From an uncultured Flavihumibacter sp. (GTDB lineage: Bacteria; Bacteroidota; Bacteroidia; Chitinophagales; Chitinophagaceae), in assembly GCA_946482545.1 (NCBI GenBank), contig CAMLRX010000100.1, positions 1 through 19,500 of the forward strand: a stretch of 19,500 nt of DNA, written 5' to 3'. Below, in pieces: positions 6,908 through 13,908 of this stretch (within the stretch, counting starts at the first letter, position 1; each line of letters begins with the position of its first letter). The translations under genes and the position numbers were made by a program. A model generated the notes under the pieces. It searched no databases, was not told where the DNA came from, and saw nothing but the letters and a program-made list of their open reading frames with translations.

Positions 6908-7766
6908 GTTGAACGGTTTTAGAAGTGGAGGATGGGTTATTAAAAACAGCGTGTACGGCTTCCCCTTTCAGCACGATGGCCTTATAGAGCATTTCCAGGT
7001 CGATAGCGGTATCTTCTTCCATATAATTGGGAAGAATGAGCGCGTTGCCTTTGAGGGATTCTTCCGCATAGATGGCTTGTTTGAGTTCATCATTGCTGAA
7101 GGAAATCCTGAACAGCAGTTTGCGGGAAATATTGTCGATGGTTTGGTCGAAAAGGATTTTGCCTTCATCGATTACGGTGATGCGGTCGATCAGGTTTTCA
7201 AGGTCCTTTACCTGGTGGGTGCTGATGATGATGCACTTGTGCTCGTTCACGGCGCCAGCCATTACTTTGCGGAACTGGCTCTTGCTGAGGATGTCTAGTC
7301 CGTTGGTAGGCTCATCCATCAGTAATACCGAAGTGTTGCAGGCGAGGCCGAAACTGATGAGTACTTTCTTCTTCTGGCCGTAACTCATTTGCTGCAGGGT
7401 ATTCTCAATGGGGATGCTGAACTCCGTGAGATACTGTTCGAACTGGGTTTTGTTGAAGTGCGGATAAAAAGGCGCATTGCTTTTCACGAACGCCTGGATG
7501 GGAATATTGGGCAGGAAGAATTCTTCGGGCACCATGAATATGTCGGCCAGGAACGATGGTTTCCGCTGCGCCGGATTAAACCCATTTACTGAGATGGAAC
7601 CGCTTCCGGGAAAAAGCAACCCGGCGATGTTGCGCAGGAGCGTGGATTTCCCGGTTCCGTTTTTTCCGAGCAAACCATAAATGTACCCGGGTTGCAGGCT
7701 AAGGTTCAACTCGCGGAATACGGGCTTGCGCCGGTAAGAGAAATTGAGTTGTTGGATGTTTATCAT
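6900..7766 (-). CDS. ABC transporter ATP-binding protein, YtrB-like
   Basis: A 288-residue nucleotide-binding subunit. Walker A is GKNGTGKS (34-41), the signature is SYGQK (128-132, in place of LSGGQ), Walker B is VLLMDE (147-152) with the catalytic glutamate, followed by PTNGLD, and the switch histidine is H184 in ISTHQ. The Q-loop region reads MVPEEFFLP, with glutamate where glutamine is usual, a variation also found in YtrB-type ATPases. Residues after about 215 form a C-terminal extension ending in a Ser/Thr-rich tail. It is the first gene of the leftward operon: promoter at 7804-7834, putative operator at 7778-7803, then ATPase, permease, GntR, GIN-like protein and lysine-tailed protein. 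The ATG at 7766 lies 12 nt from the operator edge and begins with the expected strand of the fold (MINIQQLNFSY). Confidence 0.95.
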   Translation of the reverse strand: MINIQQLNFSYRRKPVFRELNLSLQPGYIYGLLGKNGTGKSTLLRNIAGLLFPGSGSISVNGFNPAQRKPSFLADIFMVPEEFFLPNIPIQAFVKSNAPFYPHFNKTQFEQYLTEFSIPIENTLQQMSYGQKKKVLISFGLACNTSVLLMDEPTNGLDILSKSQFRKVMAGAVNEHKCIIISTHQVKDLENLIDRITVIDEGKILFDQTIDNISRKLLFRISFSNDELKQAIYAEESLKGNALILPNYMEEDTAIDLEMLYKAIVLKGEAVHAVFNNPSSTSKTVQHA

Positions 7767-7777
7767 GCTTACTGATT

Positions 7778-7803
7778 TAGTGTACTATTGTATTAGTACA
7801 CTA
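7778..7803. promoter_or_regulatory. Putative GntR (YtrA) operator
   Basis: A perfect inverted repeat: TAGTGTACTA (7778-7787), 6-nt spacer TTGTAT, TAGTACACTA (7794-7803). It abuts the -7 box of the ABC operon promoter and should cover the transcription start, the position expected for a repressor. The GT...AC outer pattern agrees with GntR-family half sites. Binding by the 5665-6042 product is inferred. Confidence 0.75.
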
Positions 7804-7834
7804 CAAATGTAGGAGGATTTTTGGAATGAACAAA
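7804..7834 (-). promoter_or_regulatory. Promoter of the ABC/GntR operon
   Basis: On the minus strand, TTTG (7831-7834), a 19-nt spacer, then TACATTTG (7804-7811). This matches the Bacteroidota primary sigma consensus at both elements with the typical spacing. The predicted transcription start falls near 7797-7799, inside the inverted repeat. Confidence 0.85.
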
Positions 7835-8177
7835 TAAGTTGGGAAGTTTTTTTATCGTTTCTAAGAAAGAGAAACACGGTAGCCGAAGGGGGAAAACCAC
7901 CCCGGTGGCACCGGGTCCGGTGCACCGGGGAACACCTCATCAACCTAACCAACTATAATTCAATAGTATAACCTCCAAAAACGTAGTTTAAGTTTTTTCA
8001 CCGAACAGAGCATGATGAAAAAACGGATATCTGCCAGGTGATAATACCGCTCGTATCCCCACGGCTTCTTCCTTATCTTTACAAGCATAATTCCGAAAAC
8101 GCCCGTGCTCTTCATGTACAATGAAACGCCAGGCTTCCACCGGAATCAGGTCATCCAATGCTAAAAACAGCTACATT
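7835..8177. other. Divergent intergenic region
   Basis: Gene-free DNA between the leftward ABC operon and the rightward thioredoxin-like gene. It holds the GC-rich hairpin at 7900-7930, a small inverted repeat ACTAT-AATTCA-ATAGT near 7951-7966, an A/T-tract inverted pair (GTTTTTTC 7992-7999, GAAAAAAC 8017-8024), and a possible -7 box TATCTTTA at 8074-8081 that would serve the thioredoxin-like gene with a leader of roughly 90 nt. I see no credible ORF or structured RNA. Confidence 0.5.
7900..7930. repeat. GC-rich hairpin of unknown role
   Basis: The arms are 7900-7914 and 7917-7930, pairing CCCCGGTGGCACCGG with CCGGTGCACCGGGG with one bulged base. It is strikingly GC-rich within AT-rich intergenic DNA and has no T run, so it is not a standard terminator. 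The tip would need to open to form a real loop. Confidence 0.6.
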
Positions 8178-8672
8178 ATGAAATACATCTTCTTACTGGC
8201 AACATTTTTCTCCCTCACCACACTTTCCGCGCAGAACACAGAACCTGCTTACAAGCGTTTCCCCACGGTTCCGCCTTTTGAACTGCTCGCCACCGACAGT
8301 GTTTCCAAACTCAGCAAGAGTCAACTGAAAAAGAACCAGCCCGTATTGATTATGTATTTCAGTCCGGATTGCGACCACTGTCAGCACCAGACCGAAGACA
8401 TTCTCGCCAATATGGACAAACTGAAAGATGTCCAGATCGTGATGTGTTCTTATCAACCCATGGAAACCATCCGCGCCTTTAAAGAGAAATACAAACTCGC
8501 CCAATACCCGAATATTATGATAGGCCGGGACACCAAGTATTTCGTACCCTCCTTCTATGGCGTGAATTCCCTCCCCTATCTCGCTTTCTACGATAAAAAA
8601 GGGAACCTCATCAAAGTGAACGAGGGCAACGTGAAGCCCGCCGCACTTATTAACAACTTTAAAGAGAAGTAA
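8178..8672 (+). CDS. Secreted thioredoxin-like (TlpA-type) protein
   Basis: A periplasmic thiol-disulfide or redox-sensing protein of 164 residues. Residues 1-19 are a signal peptide (MKYIFLLATF core, SAQ end). A thioredoxin fold follows, with the strand PVLIMYFSPDCDHCQ (55-69) carrying the CxxC pair C65/C68 (CDHC) and the cis-proline at LPYLAFYD (P133). C90 in VMCSYQ is an extra cysteine. An in-frame ATG at 8121 would add 19 polar residues ahead of the signal peptide, so 8178 is preferred. Within the family, CxxC proteins of this type act in cytochrome maturation or general disulfide reduction; nothing here selects a partner. The mdh promoter begins six bases after its stop codon, so the two genes are probably separate units, though read-through is possible as no terminator is seen. 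Confidence 0.9.
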   Translation: MKYIFLLATFFSLTTLSAQNTEPAYKRFPTVPPFELLATDSVSKLSKSQLKKNQPVLIMYFSPDCDHCQHQTEDILANMDKLKDVQIVMCSYQPMETIRAFKEKYKLAQYPNIMIGRDTKYFVPSFYGVNSLPYLAFYDKKGNLIKVNEGNVKPAALINNFKEK

Positions 8673-8678
8673 ACTCCC

Positions 8679-8686
8679 TACCTTTG
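8679..8686 (+). promoter_or_regulatory. Promoter -7 element of mdh
   Basis: TACCTTTG, an exact TAnnTTTG match, 42 nt before the mdh ATG. The same octamer precedes deoC. The -33 region (TTT at 8658-8660, inside the end of the upstream gene) is weak. Confidence 0.65.
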
Positions 8687-8728
8687 CCCCGCAAATCTTT
8701 ATTTTTTCATTCTAATAAATAAGCTTCC

Positions 8729-9658
8729 ATGAAAGTTACTGTCGTAGGAGCCGGTGCCGTAGGTGCAACCTGTGCCGACAATATCGCCCGTAAAGAACTG
8801 GCCGAAGAACTGGTATTACTGGATATTAAAGAAGGTTTTGCCGAAGGTAAGGCCATCGACATGATGCAAACCGCCGCCCTGCTAGGTTTTGACACGAAGA
8901 TCAAAGGTGTGACCAATGATTATGCTGCTACCAAAGATTCCGACGTGGTGGTAATCACTTCCGGTTTGCCCCGCAAACCCGGTATGACCCGCGAGGAACT
9001 GATCGGTGTTAACGCAGGCATCGTTAAAGGGGTAACCGAAAACATCCTGAAATATTCTCCCGACACCATCATCATAGTAGTATCCAACCCCATGGATACC
9101 ATGAACTACCTTACGTACAAAACTTCCGGTCTGCCGAAGAACAAAGTGATTGGTATGGGTGGCGCACTGGATTCCGCCCGTTTCAAATTCTACCTGAGCC
9201 AGGCCCTGGGTTGCTCCCCTGCCGACCTGAACGCGGTAGTAATCGGCGGACATGGAGATACTACCATGATTCCCCTCATTAAACACGCCACCTGGAACGG
9301 CACACCTGTTACCAATTTCCTCACCCAGGAACAACAGGACAAAATCGTTGCCGATACTATGGTTGGCGGCGCCACACTCACCAAACTGATCGGCACTTCC
9401 GCCTGGTATGCACCAGGAGCAGGCACCGCGGCTATGGTGGAAAGTATTCTCCGCGATGAGAAAAAACTCATTTCCAGTGGCGTGGCCCTGGAAGGTGAAT
9501 ATGGCCAAAACGATATCTCTCTCGTAGTACCTGTAGTGCTCGGAAAAGGCGGTTGGGAGAAGATCATCGATTTCAAACTGACCGAAGAAGAACAAGCCGC
9601 TTTCAATAAGAGTGCGGATGCGGTGCGTACGATGAATGATGTGTTGAAGACGCTTTAA
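8729..9658 (+). CDS. mdh: Malate dehydrogenase (LDH-like type)
   Basis: Cytosolic TCA-cycle enzyme interconverting malate and oxaloacetate with NAD. The 309 residues match the LDH-like (type 3) MDH group. The Rossmann glycine motif GAGAVG is at 7-12, and D32 at the end of the second strand indicates NAD rather than NADP. The mobile-loop substrate arginines are R82 and R88 in PRKPGMTR; arginine at 82, where lactate dehydrogenase has glutamine, marks malate specificity. The catalytic pair is D148 (LDSARF) with R151, and H175 in IGGHGD. It has its own promoter (8679-8686) and a strong terminator (9787-9822), so it is probably monocistronic. An octamer-type repeat lies in its 3' untranslated region. 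Confidence 0.97.
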   Translation: MKVTVVGAGAVGATCADNIARKELAEELVLLDIKEGFAEGKAIDMMQTAALLGFDTKIKGVTNDYAATKDSDVVVITSGLPRKPGMTREELIGVNAGIVKGVTENILKYSPDTIIIVVSNPMDTMNYLTYKTSGLPKNKVIGMGGALDSARFKFYLSQALGCSPADLNAVVIGGHGDTTMIPLIKHATWNGTPVTNFLTQEQQDKIVADTMVGGATLTKLIGTSAWYAPGAGTAAMVESILRDEKKLISSGVALEGEYGQNDISLVVPVVLGKGGWEKIIDFKLTEEEQAAFNKSADAVRTMNDVLKTL

Positions 9659-9670
9659 TGCCGGGTGGCT

Positions 9671-9760
9671 TTTTTCACGCAAGGAACGCACTGCTTCGTT
9701 CCTCGCAGGAGCAAGGACGCAAAGCCTTGCTAAGGTTGCGAGACGCTGAGATCAGCCAAT
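9671..9760 (+). repeat. Octamer-periodic repeat, copy B, with 24-nt insert
   Basis: TTTTTCA, CGCAAGGA (9678-9685), then 24 extra bases (9686-9709, exactly three octamers), then AGCAAGGA and CGCAAAGC (9710-9725). The insert region forms a hairpin, GGAACG (9683-9688) with CGTTCC (9697-9702). The 23 bases at 9688-9710 recur exactly at 15609-15631. The copy lies between the mdh stop and its terminator. Confidence 0.78.
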
Positions 9761-9786
9761 AGGAATTACAGAGCTTTATATTATGC

Positions 9787-9822
9787 AGGGCGTATCATTT
9801 TTTTGATACGCCCTCTTTTTTT
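9787..9822 (+). terminator. Rho-independent terminator of mdh
   Basis: An 11-bp perfect stem (AGGGCGTATCA at 9787-9797 with 9804-9814), a T6 loop, then C and seven T (9816-9822). It lies 128 nt after the mdh stop codon. Confidence 0.92.
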
Positions 9823-9850
9823 ATATTAGCCCTCAAATCATACCCCCATC

Positions 9851-10348
9851 ATGCACCTTAAACTCATTGCCATCGCCGCTTTTGCAGCGGTTACTTTTTC
9901 CAATTGCGCCACAATCGTCAGCAAAACATCTTATCCGGTAGGGATAGACAGCGACCCCGTTAAAGCGCAGGTAACCATCACCGATAGAAAAGGAAAAGAA
10001 GTATTCAAAGGAGGAACACCTGCCACCGTTCACCTCAAATGTGGAGCGGGTTACTTTAAACGTGCCATTTACACCATCGTGGTGGAGAAAGAAGGTTTCC
10101 AGAAAAGTACCATCACGCTGAACGCGAACTTGAATGGCTGGTATTTCGGCAACCTCTTGTTTGGTGGCTTTATCGGGTTGCTTGTGGTAGACCCCATCAG
10201 CGGTGCCATGTACAGAATGAAGAACAAAGATGTGCGCACCACTCTGGTTCCGCTCAACGGCACCTCTATGAATGAGCCACAGTTAAAAATCCTGGATATC
10301 AATAAAATTGCCCCGGAGATGAGGGCCAGTCTCGTTCCACTGAACTAA
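9851..10348 (+). CDS. Probable lipoprotein of unknown function
   Basis: A 165-residue exported protein. Residues 3-17 are hydrophobic and lead to FSNC, with C19 as a possible lipidation site; asparagine at the -1 position is unusual, so lipidation is likely but not certain. Residues 28-60 (YPVGIDSDPVKAQVTITD, then FKGGTPATV) look like a PEGA-type surface beta domain. Residues 95-121 form a glycine-rich hydrophobic segment (GWYFGNLLFGGFIGLLVVDP) that may insert into or lie on a membrane; I have seen this combination in uncharacterised bacterial lipoproteins. The C terminus contains two copies of the phrase LVPLN. The gene begins 28 nt after the mdh terminator and ends 11 nt from the convergent MFS gene. 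No function can be assigned. Confidence 0.8.
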   Translation: MHLKLIAIAAFAAVTFSNCATIVSKTSYPVGIDSDPVKAQVTITDRKGKEVFKGGTPATVHLKCGAGYFKRAIYTIVVEKEGFQKSTITLNANLNGWYFGNLLFGGFIGLLVVDPISGAMYRMKNKDVRTTLVPLNGTSMNEPQLKILDINKIAPEMRASLVPLN

Positions 10349-10359
10349 AGGAAGAAGCG

Positions 10360-11604
10360 CTATGCTTCTACATAATCCAGGTCTTTCGCAAAGGTTTCTT
10401 CCAGTTTCCCCCAGGCCCAGAAGGCCAGGATGAATACCAATGCGCCCACCAGCAGGTTCGCGGTAACCGTGTCCAGTCCGGCATTGTATTTAAAGTAGGC
10501 GTACAAACTATTCACCCCGATCACCGATCCGCGCACAAAATTGGGTGCGGTATTGGTAACGGTGGAACGTATATTGGTACCGAAGGATTCGGCAGCGGTG
10601 CTCATAAAAACCGCCCAGTAGCCCACCATAAAGCCCATCAGTAAAATACAGGAATAGAATACGAAGCTGCTTTTCGCGCCGATCAGGTAGAATAAGCCGA
10701 TAGCGGCCATCGTGCCGATCATAAAAGTAAGCAGTGCCTTTTTCCTGCTGCGCAGGTATTGGGAAAAGAGGCCGCAGGCCAGATCACCGAGTGTCAATCC
10801 CAGGTAAGCGAGCATGATGCCGTTGATCGCGATGTTCTTTTTTTCTTCTTCAGGAATATCCACGCCTATGGCCGCGGCCAGTTCCGGAGAATACTTCGCA
10901 TACAACTGAATAACGTACCAGATGGGAACCGCCATCAGGATAACCGCGATGTACTTTGTGAAACGTTTGCGGCTGTTGAACAACATCAGGATATTTCCTT
11001 TGGAGGCAGTGCCATGCTTAATGTTTTCATACATGCCGGATTCGTAAACGCCAATGCGCAACAGGAGCAGCAACAACCCCATCCCCCCGCCAATAAAATA
11101 ACAGGTGCGCCAGTCGCCTACCCACTTTACAATGAATCCGCCGAAAACCGCCCCCATAATGCCTATCGAAGCCACCAGCGCTGTACCTATGCCGCGCTTC
11201 TCTTTGTCCATGGATTCATTCACCAGTGTAATCCCGGCCCCGAGTTCCCCCGCCAGGCCGAAGCCCGCGATAAAACGAAGCGCCGCGTACATGGAAGTAT
11301 CCTGTACAAAACCGTTGGCGATATTGGCCAGTGAATACGTAATAATGGAACCGAAAAGTACCGATAACCTCCCCTTTTTGTCACCGAGTATACCCCAGAA
11401 TATCCCACCGATCAGCATACCGGCCATCTGCCAGTTGTCGAGCATAAGGCCTATGCGTTCCACCTCTTCCGGAAGGGTAATGCCGATGTCTTTCAGGCTG
11501 GTGGTGCGGATCATGCCGAACAGCAGCAGATCAAAGATGTCCACAAAGTAGCCCAGGGCGGCAACAAGGACCACCATGTTAAAAAGGGAAGAGGATTTTT
11601 TCAT
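10360..11604 (-). CDS. MFS transporter, metabolite:H+ symporter type
   Basis: A 414-residue major facilitator with about twelve membrane segments. The loop 2-3 signature is GILGDKKGRLSVLFGS (71-86, key D75, G78, R79). TM1 carries VDIFDLLLF and TM4 carries GFGLAGELGAGITLV, close to the metabolite:H+ symporter pattern (sugar phosphate, dicarboxylate or proline/betaine importers). The substrate cannot be read from sequence. It is the last gene of the leftward group symporter - DedA - MFS, 20 nt after the DedA gene. Its stop codon faces the lipoprotein gene across 11 nt with no terminator between them, so the two transcripts probably overlap at their 3' ends. Confidence 0.93.
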   Translation of the reverse strand: MKKSSSLFNMVVLVAALGYFVDIFDLLLFGMIRTTSLKDIGITLPEEVERIGLMLDNWQMAGMLIGGIFWGILGDKKGRLSVLFGSIITYSLANIANGFVQDTSMYAALRFIAGFGLAGELGAGITLVNESMDKEKRGIGTALVASIGIMGAVFGGFIVKWVGDWRTCYFIGGGMGLLLLLLRIGVYESGMYENIKHGTASKGNILMLFNSRKRFTKYIAVILMAVPIWYVIQLYAKYSPELAAAIGVDIPEEEKKNIAINGIMLAYLGLTLGDLACGLFSQYLRSRKKALLTFMIGTMAAIGLFYLIGAKSSFVFYSCILLMGFMVGYWAVFMSTAAESFGTNIRSTVTNTAPNFVRGSVIGVNSLYAYFKYNAGLDTVTANLLVGALVFILAFWAWGKLEETFAKDLDYVEA

Positions 11605-11624
11605 ATAGCAGTTGGGGGAATAAA

Positions 11625-12290
11625 TTATTCCTGCGGTCCTTCAGCGGTTTGCGCAGATTTTTTCTTCGGGAAGAACATCTTGATCGCAACAGGTGCGGTG
11701 GTTACCAATACCAGTCCGATGATGATTTTTTCTAGGTTGTGTTTCACCCATTCATTCTCACCGAGCGCGTAGCCAATGAGCACAAGACTCACCACCCAGG
11801 CGAGGCCGCCAATCACATTGTACAGCATGAATTTCTTTCTTTCCATTCCCACGATGCCCGCCACGATGGGCGCGAACGTTCTTACAATGGGCAGGAAACG
11901 GGCGAGGATAATGGCTGCGCCACCTTTTTTCTCATAAAATTCTTTCGCCTGGTAAAGGTGTTTCTTTTTAAAGAGCCAGGTATCTTTTCTTTCAAACAGC
12001 AGGTGCCCGGATTTTCTACCGAACCAGTATCCAACCATGTTTCCAACGATACCACAAATAGATATCAGCGCCATCCAGTAAAACAGGTTAGCGGGATCAC
12101 TGGCGAACGGCGCCTGGTGCTGCGCAATCAGCATGCCGGTAACGAAAAGAATCGAATCACCTGGCAGGAAGAAGCCCACAAAAAGCCCCGTTTCAGCGAA
12201 AATAATAAAGGCCACGAGGTACAATCCGCCGTGCGCGTGTATCCAGACCGGGTCAATGAGTTGCTTTAAAAAATCCAGAAAATCTTGCAT
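11625..12290 (-). CDS. DedA-family membrane protein
   Basis: A 221-residue inner-membrane protein of the DedA (SNARE-associated PF09335) family. Members move or help recycle undecaprenyl phosphate or other lipids and depend on the proton-motive force. The residues important in characterised members are present: E33 and D45 in FAETGLFVGFFLPGDS, and R131 and R137 in ARFLPIVRTFAP, followed by AGIVGMERKKF. About five hydrophobic segments are visible, including two probable re-entrant loops. The C terminus is basic (FFPKKKSA). It lies 33 nt after the dicarboxylate symporter and 20 nt before the MFS gene, so the three are probably one transcript. Whether this grouping is functional or incidental is not known. 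Confidence 0.95.
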   Translation of the reverse strand: MQDFLDFLKQLIDPVWIHAHGGLYLVAFIIFAETGLFVGFFLPGDSILFVTGMLIAQHQAPFASDPANLFYWMALISICGIVGNMVGYWFGRKSGHLLFERKDTWLFKKKHLYQAKEFYEKKGGAAIILARFLPIVRTFAPIVAGIVGMERKKFMLYNVIGGLAWVVSLVLIGYALGENEWVKHNLEKIIIGLVLVTTAPVAIKMFFPKKKSAQTAEGPQE

Positions 12291-12323
12291 ACTGTTTGAG
12301 TTAAATGAAATGCTGCTTTTGAA

Positions 12324-13724
12324 TTAAGAATCGGCTTGCGTAAGTTCTCCTTCCCATTTGCTCACCACCGCGGTGGCGATACTGTTCCCCACCACATTGG
12401 TAGCGCTGCGGCCCATGTCCAGCAGCGGGTCGATACCCAGCAGGAGCGCCAGGCCGGCTTCAGGAATATTAAAAGTAGCCAGCGTGCCGGCAATCACCAC
12501 GAGCGAAGCCCTGGGAACGCCTGCAATGCCTTTGCTGGTGAGCATCAGCACAAGGAGCATACTGATCTGCGTACCCATGTCGAGTTGAATGCCATAGCTC
12601 TGGGCAATGAACAGGGAGGCGAAGGTCATATACATCATACTGCCGTCGAGGTTGAATGAATAGCCGAGCGGGAGCACGAAACTTACAATTTTATCTTTGC
12701 AGCCGAAGCGTTCCAGTTCCGTCATGGTTTTGGGGAAGGCCGCTTCGCTGGAAGAAGTGGAGAAAGCAAGAATAGTAGGTTCTTTGATCCTTCTAACGAG
12801 GTCGAGCACTCGTTTTCCGATAAAGATGCCGCCCGCCAGGATGAGTACGAGCCAAAGGATACCCAGGCCCAGGTAGAATTCCCCGATAAAGATGGAATAA
12901 GTTTTCAGAATACCGATCCCCTGTTTGGCGATCACGGCGGTCATGGCACCGAAAACGGCTACCGGAGCGAAGTTCATCACATAACCGGTGAGTTTGAGGA
13001 TAACGTGGGCGATGGCATCGAAAGCTTTGATCACGATCTTCCCCATGTCGCCGATGGCAGCGGTGGCTACACCGAAGAACAGTGCGAACACCACAATCTG
13101 GAGAATTTCATTTTTAGCCATGGCATCGATCACGCTCGTGGGGAACACATGGTAGAGGAACTCCTTTAAAGTAAGAGCAGTTTTCTTGATGCCTGTATCT
13201 TCTCCGAGGTCGGGCAGCGGAAGGTTCATGGCGATACCCGGTTTAAAGAGATTCACCAGTACCAACCCCAGCAACAGACTCATCAGCGAGGCGCTGAGGA
13301 ACCAGAGCAGGGTTTTCCCGCCTATTCTTCCCACAGATTTGATGTCCCCAAGTTTGGCCACCCCCACCACGAGTGTGGTAAACACCAACGGCGCCACGAT
13401 CATTTTAATGAGGCGGAGAAAGATATCTGCCAAAAGTGAGAAAGGTTCTACTTTTTTATCGCGGGAGGCCAGGGCACTGTTTTTCAGTGTGGCCTGTTCG
13501 GCCTTCTCGGCGAGCAGTTGCTTGAAAGCGGCTGAACTCGTATCTGTGGATGATTTGATCGATTGGTTGAGCACCTTCAGTTTGGCTTCGGCGGAAGTAA
13601 CCACCGCGTTTTCCGTTGCGAGGTAATTACCGTTCAGGATGAAGCCCAGGGCCACGCCCAGCACCAGCGCGATGATGATATACAGGGTGAGGCGGTTAGA
13701 TCCTGGCGATGTAGGTGTTCCCAT
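12324..13724 (-). CDS. Dicarboxylate/amino acid:cation symporter (DAACS family)
   Basis: A 466-residue secondary transporter for C4-dicarboxylates or acidic amino acids, driven by Na+ or H+. The conserved core is complete: STSSSEAAFPKT (322-333, first re-entrant hairpin), GYSFNLDGSMMYM (354-366, TM7 sodium site), SKGIAGVPRAS (397-407, second hairpin) and DMGRSATNVVGNSIAT (436-451, TM8, substrate-binding). The ending GNSIATAVVSKWEGEL is close to DctA. Unusual: between TM1 (about 12-31) and the conserved LADIFLRLIKMIVAPL (98-113) there are about 65 polar residues (33-97) rich in Ala, Lys, Glu and Ser, predicted as a helical or coiled-coil external loop, longer than in DctA or GltP. It is the first gene of the leftward three-gene group. 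No clear promoter was found in the 184-nt gap shared with the divergent amino acid permease. Confidence 0.95.
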   Translation of the reverse strand: MGTPTSPGSNRLTLYIIIALVLGVALGFILNGNYLATENAVVTSAEAKLKVLNQSIKSSTDTSSAAFKQLLAEKAEQATLKNSALASRDKKVEPFSLLADIFLRLIKMIVAPLVFTTLVVGVAKLGDIKSVGRIGGKTLLWFLSASLMSLLLGLVLVNLFKPGIAMNLPLPDLGEDTGIKKTALTLKEFLYHVFPTSVIDAMAKNEILQIVVFALFFGVATAAIGDMGKIVIKAFDAIAHVILKLTGYVMNFAPVAVFGAMTAVIAKQGIGILKTYSIFIGEFYLGLGILWLVLILAGGIFIGKRVLDLVRRIKEPTILAFSTSSSEAAFPKTMTELERFGCKDKIVSFVLPLGYSFNLDGSMMYMTFASLFIAQSYGIQLDMGTQISMLLVLMLTSKGIAGVPRASLVVIAGTLATFNIPEAGLALLLGIDPLLDMGRSATNVVGNSIATAVVSKWEGELTQADS

Positions 13725-13908
13725 TCACGAGCTTTTAGGTAACAAAGTGCCGCAATATAGTACTAAAATGAGAAAGAAAGGGAACGGGAGTTGGTCGGTG
13801 AAAAAAGCGGTTTGTTAAATTTTTGGCGGGGGAAACTGAATAAATACCTATTTTTCCGCACTTTTTGTATTTGCTGAATTAATCTAAATCGTAAACCAAC
13901 AACGACGT

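Noticed and set aside
7992..8024. GTTTTTTC / GAAAAAAC inverted pair as a terminator
   Set aside because: The arms are pure A/T tracts with a 17-nt loop and no gene is positioned to need it.
8882..9691. Minus-strand open frame of 269 codons opposite mdh
   Set aside because: It is a shadow of mdh caused by GC-rich third positions; histidine- and glycine-rich with no family signature.
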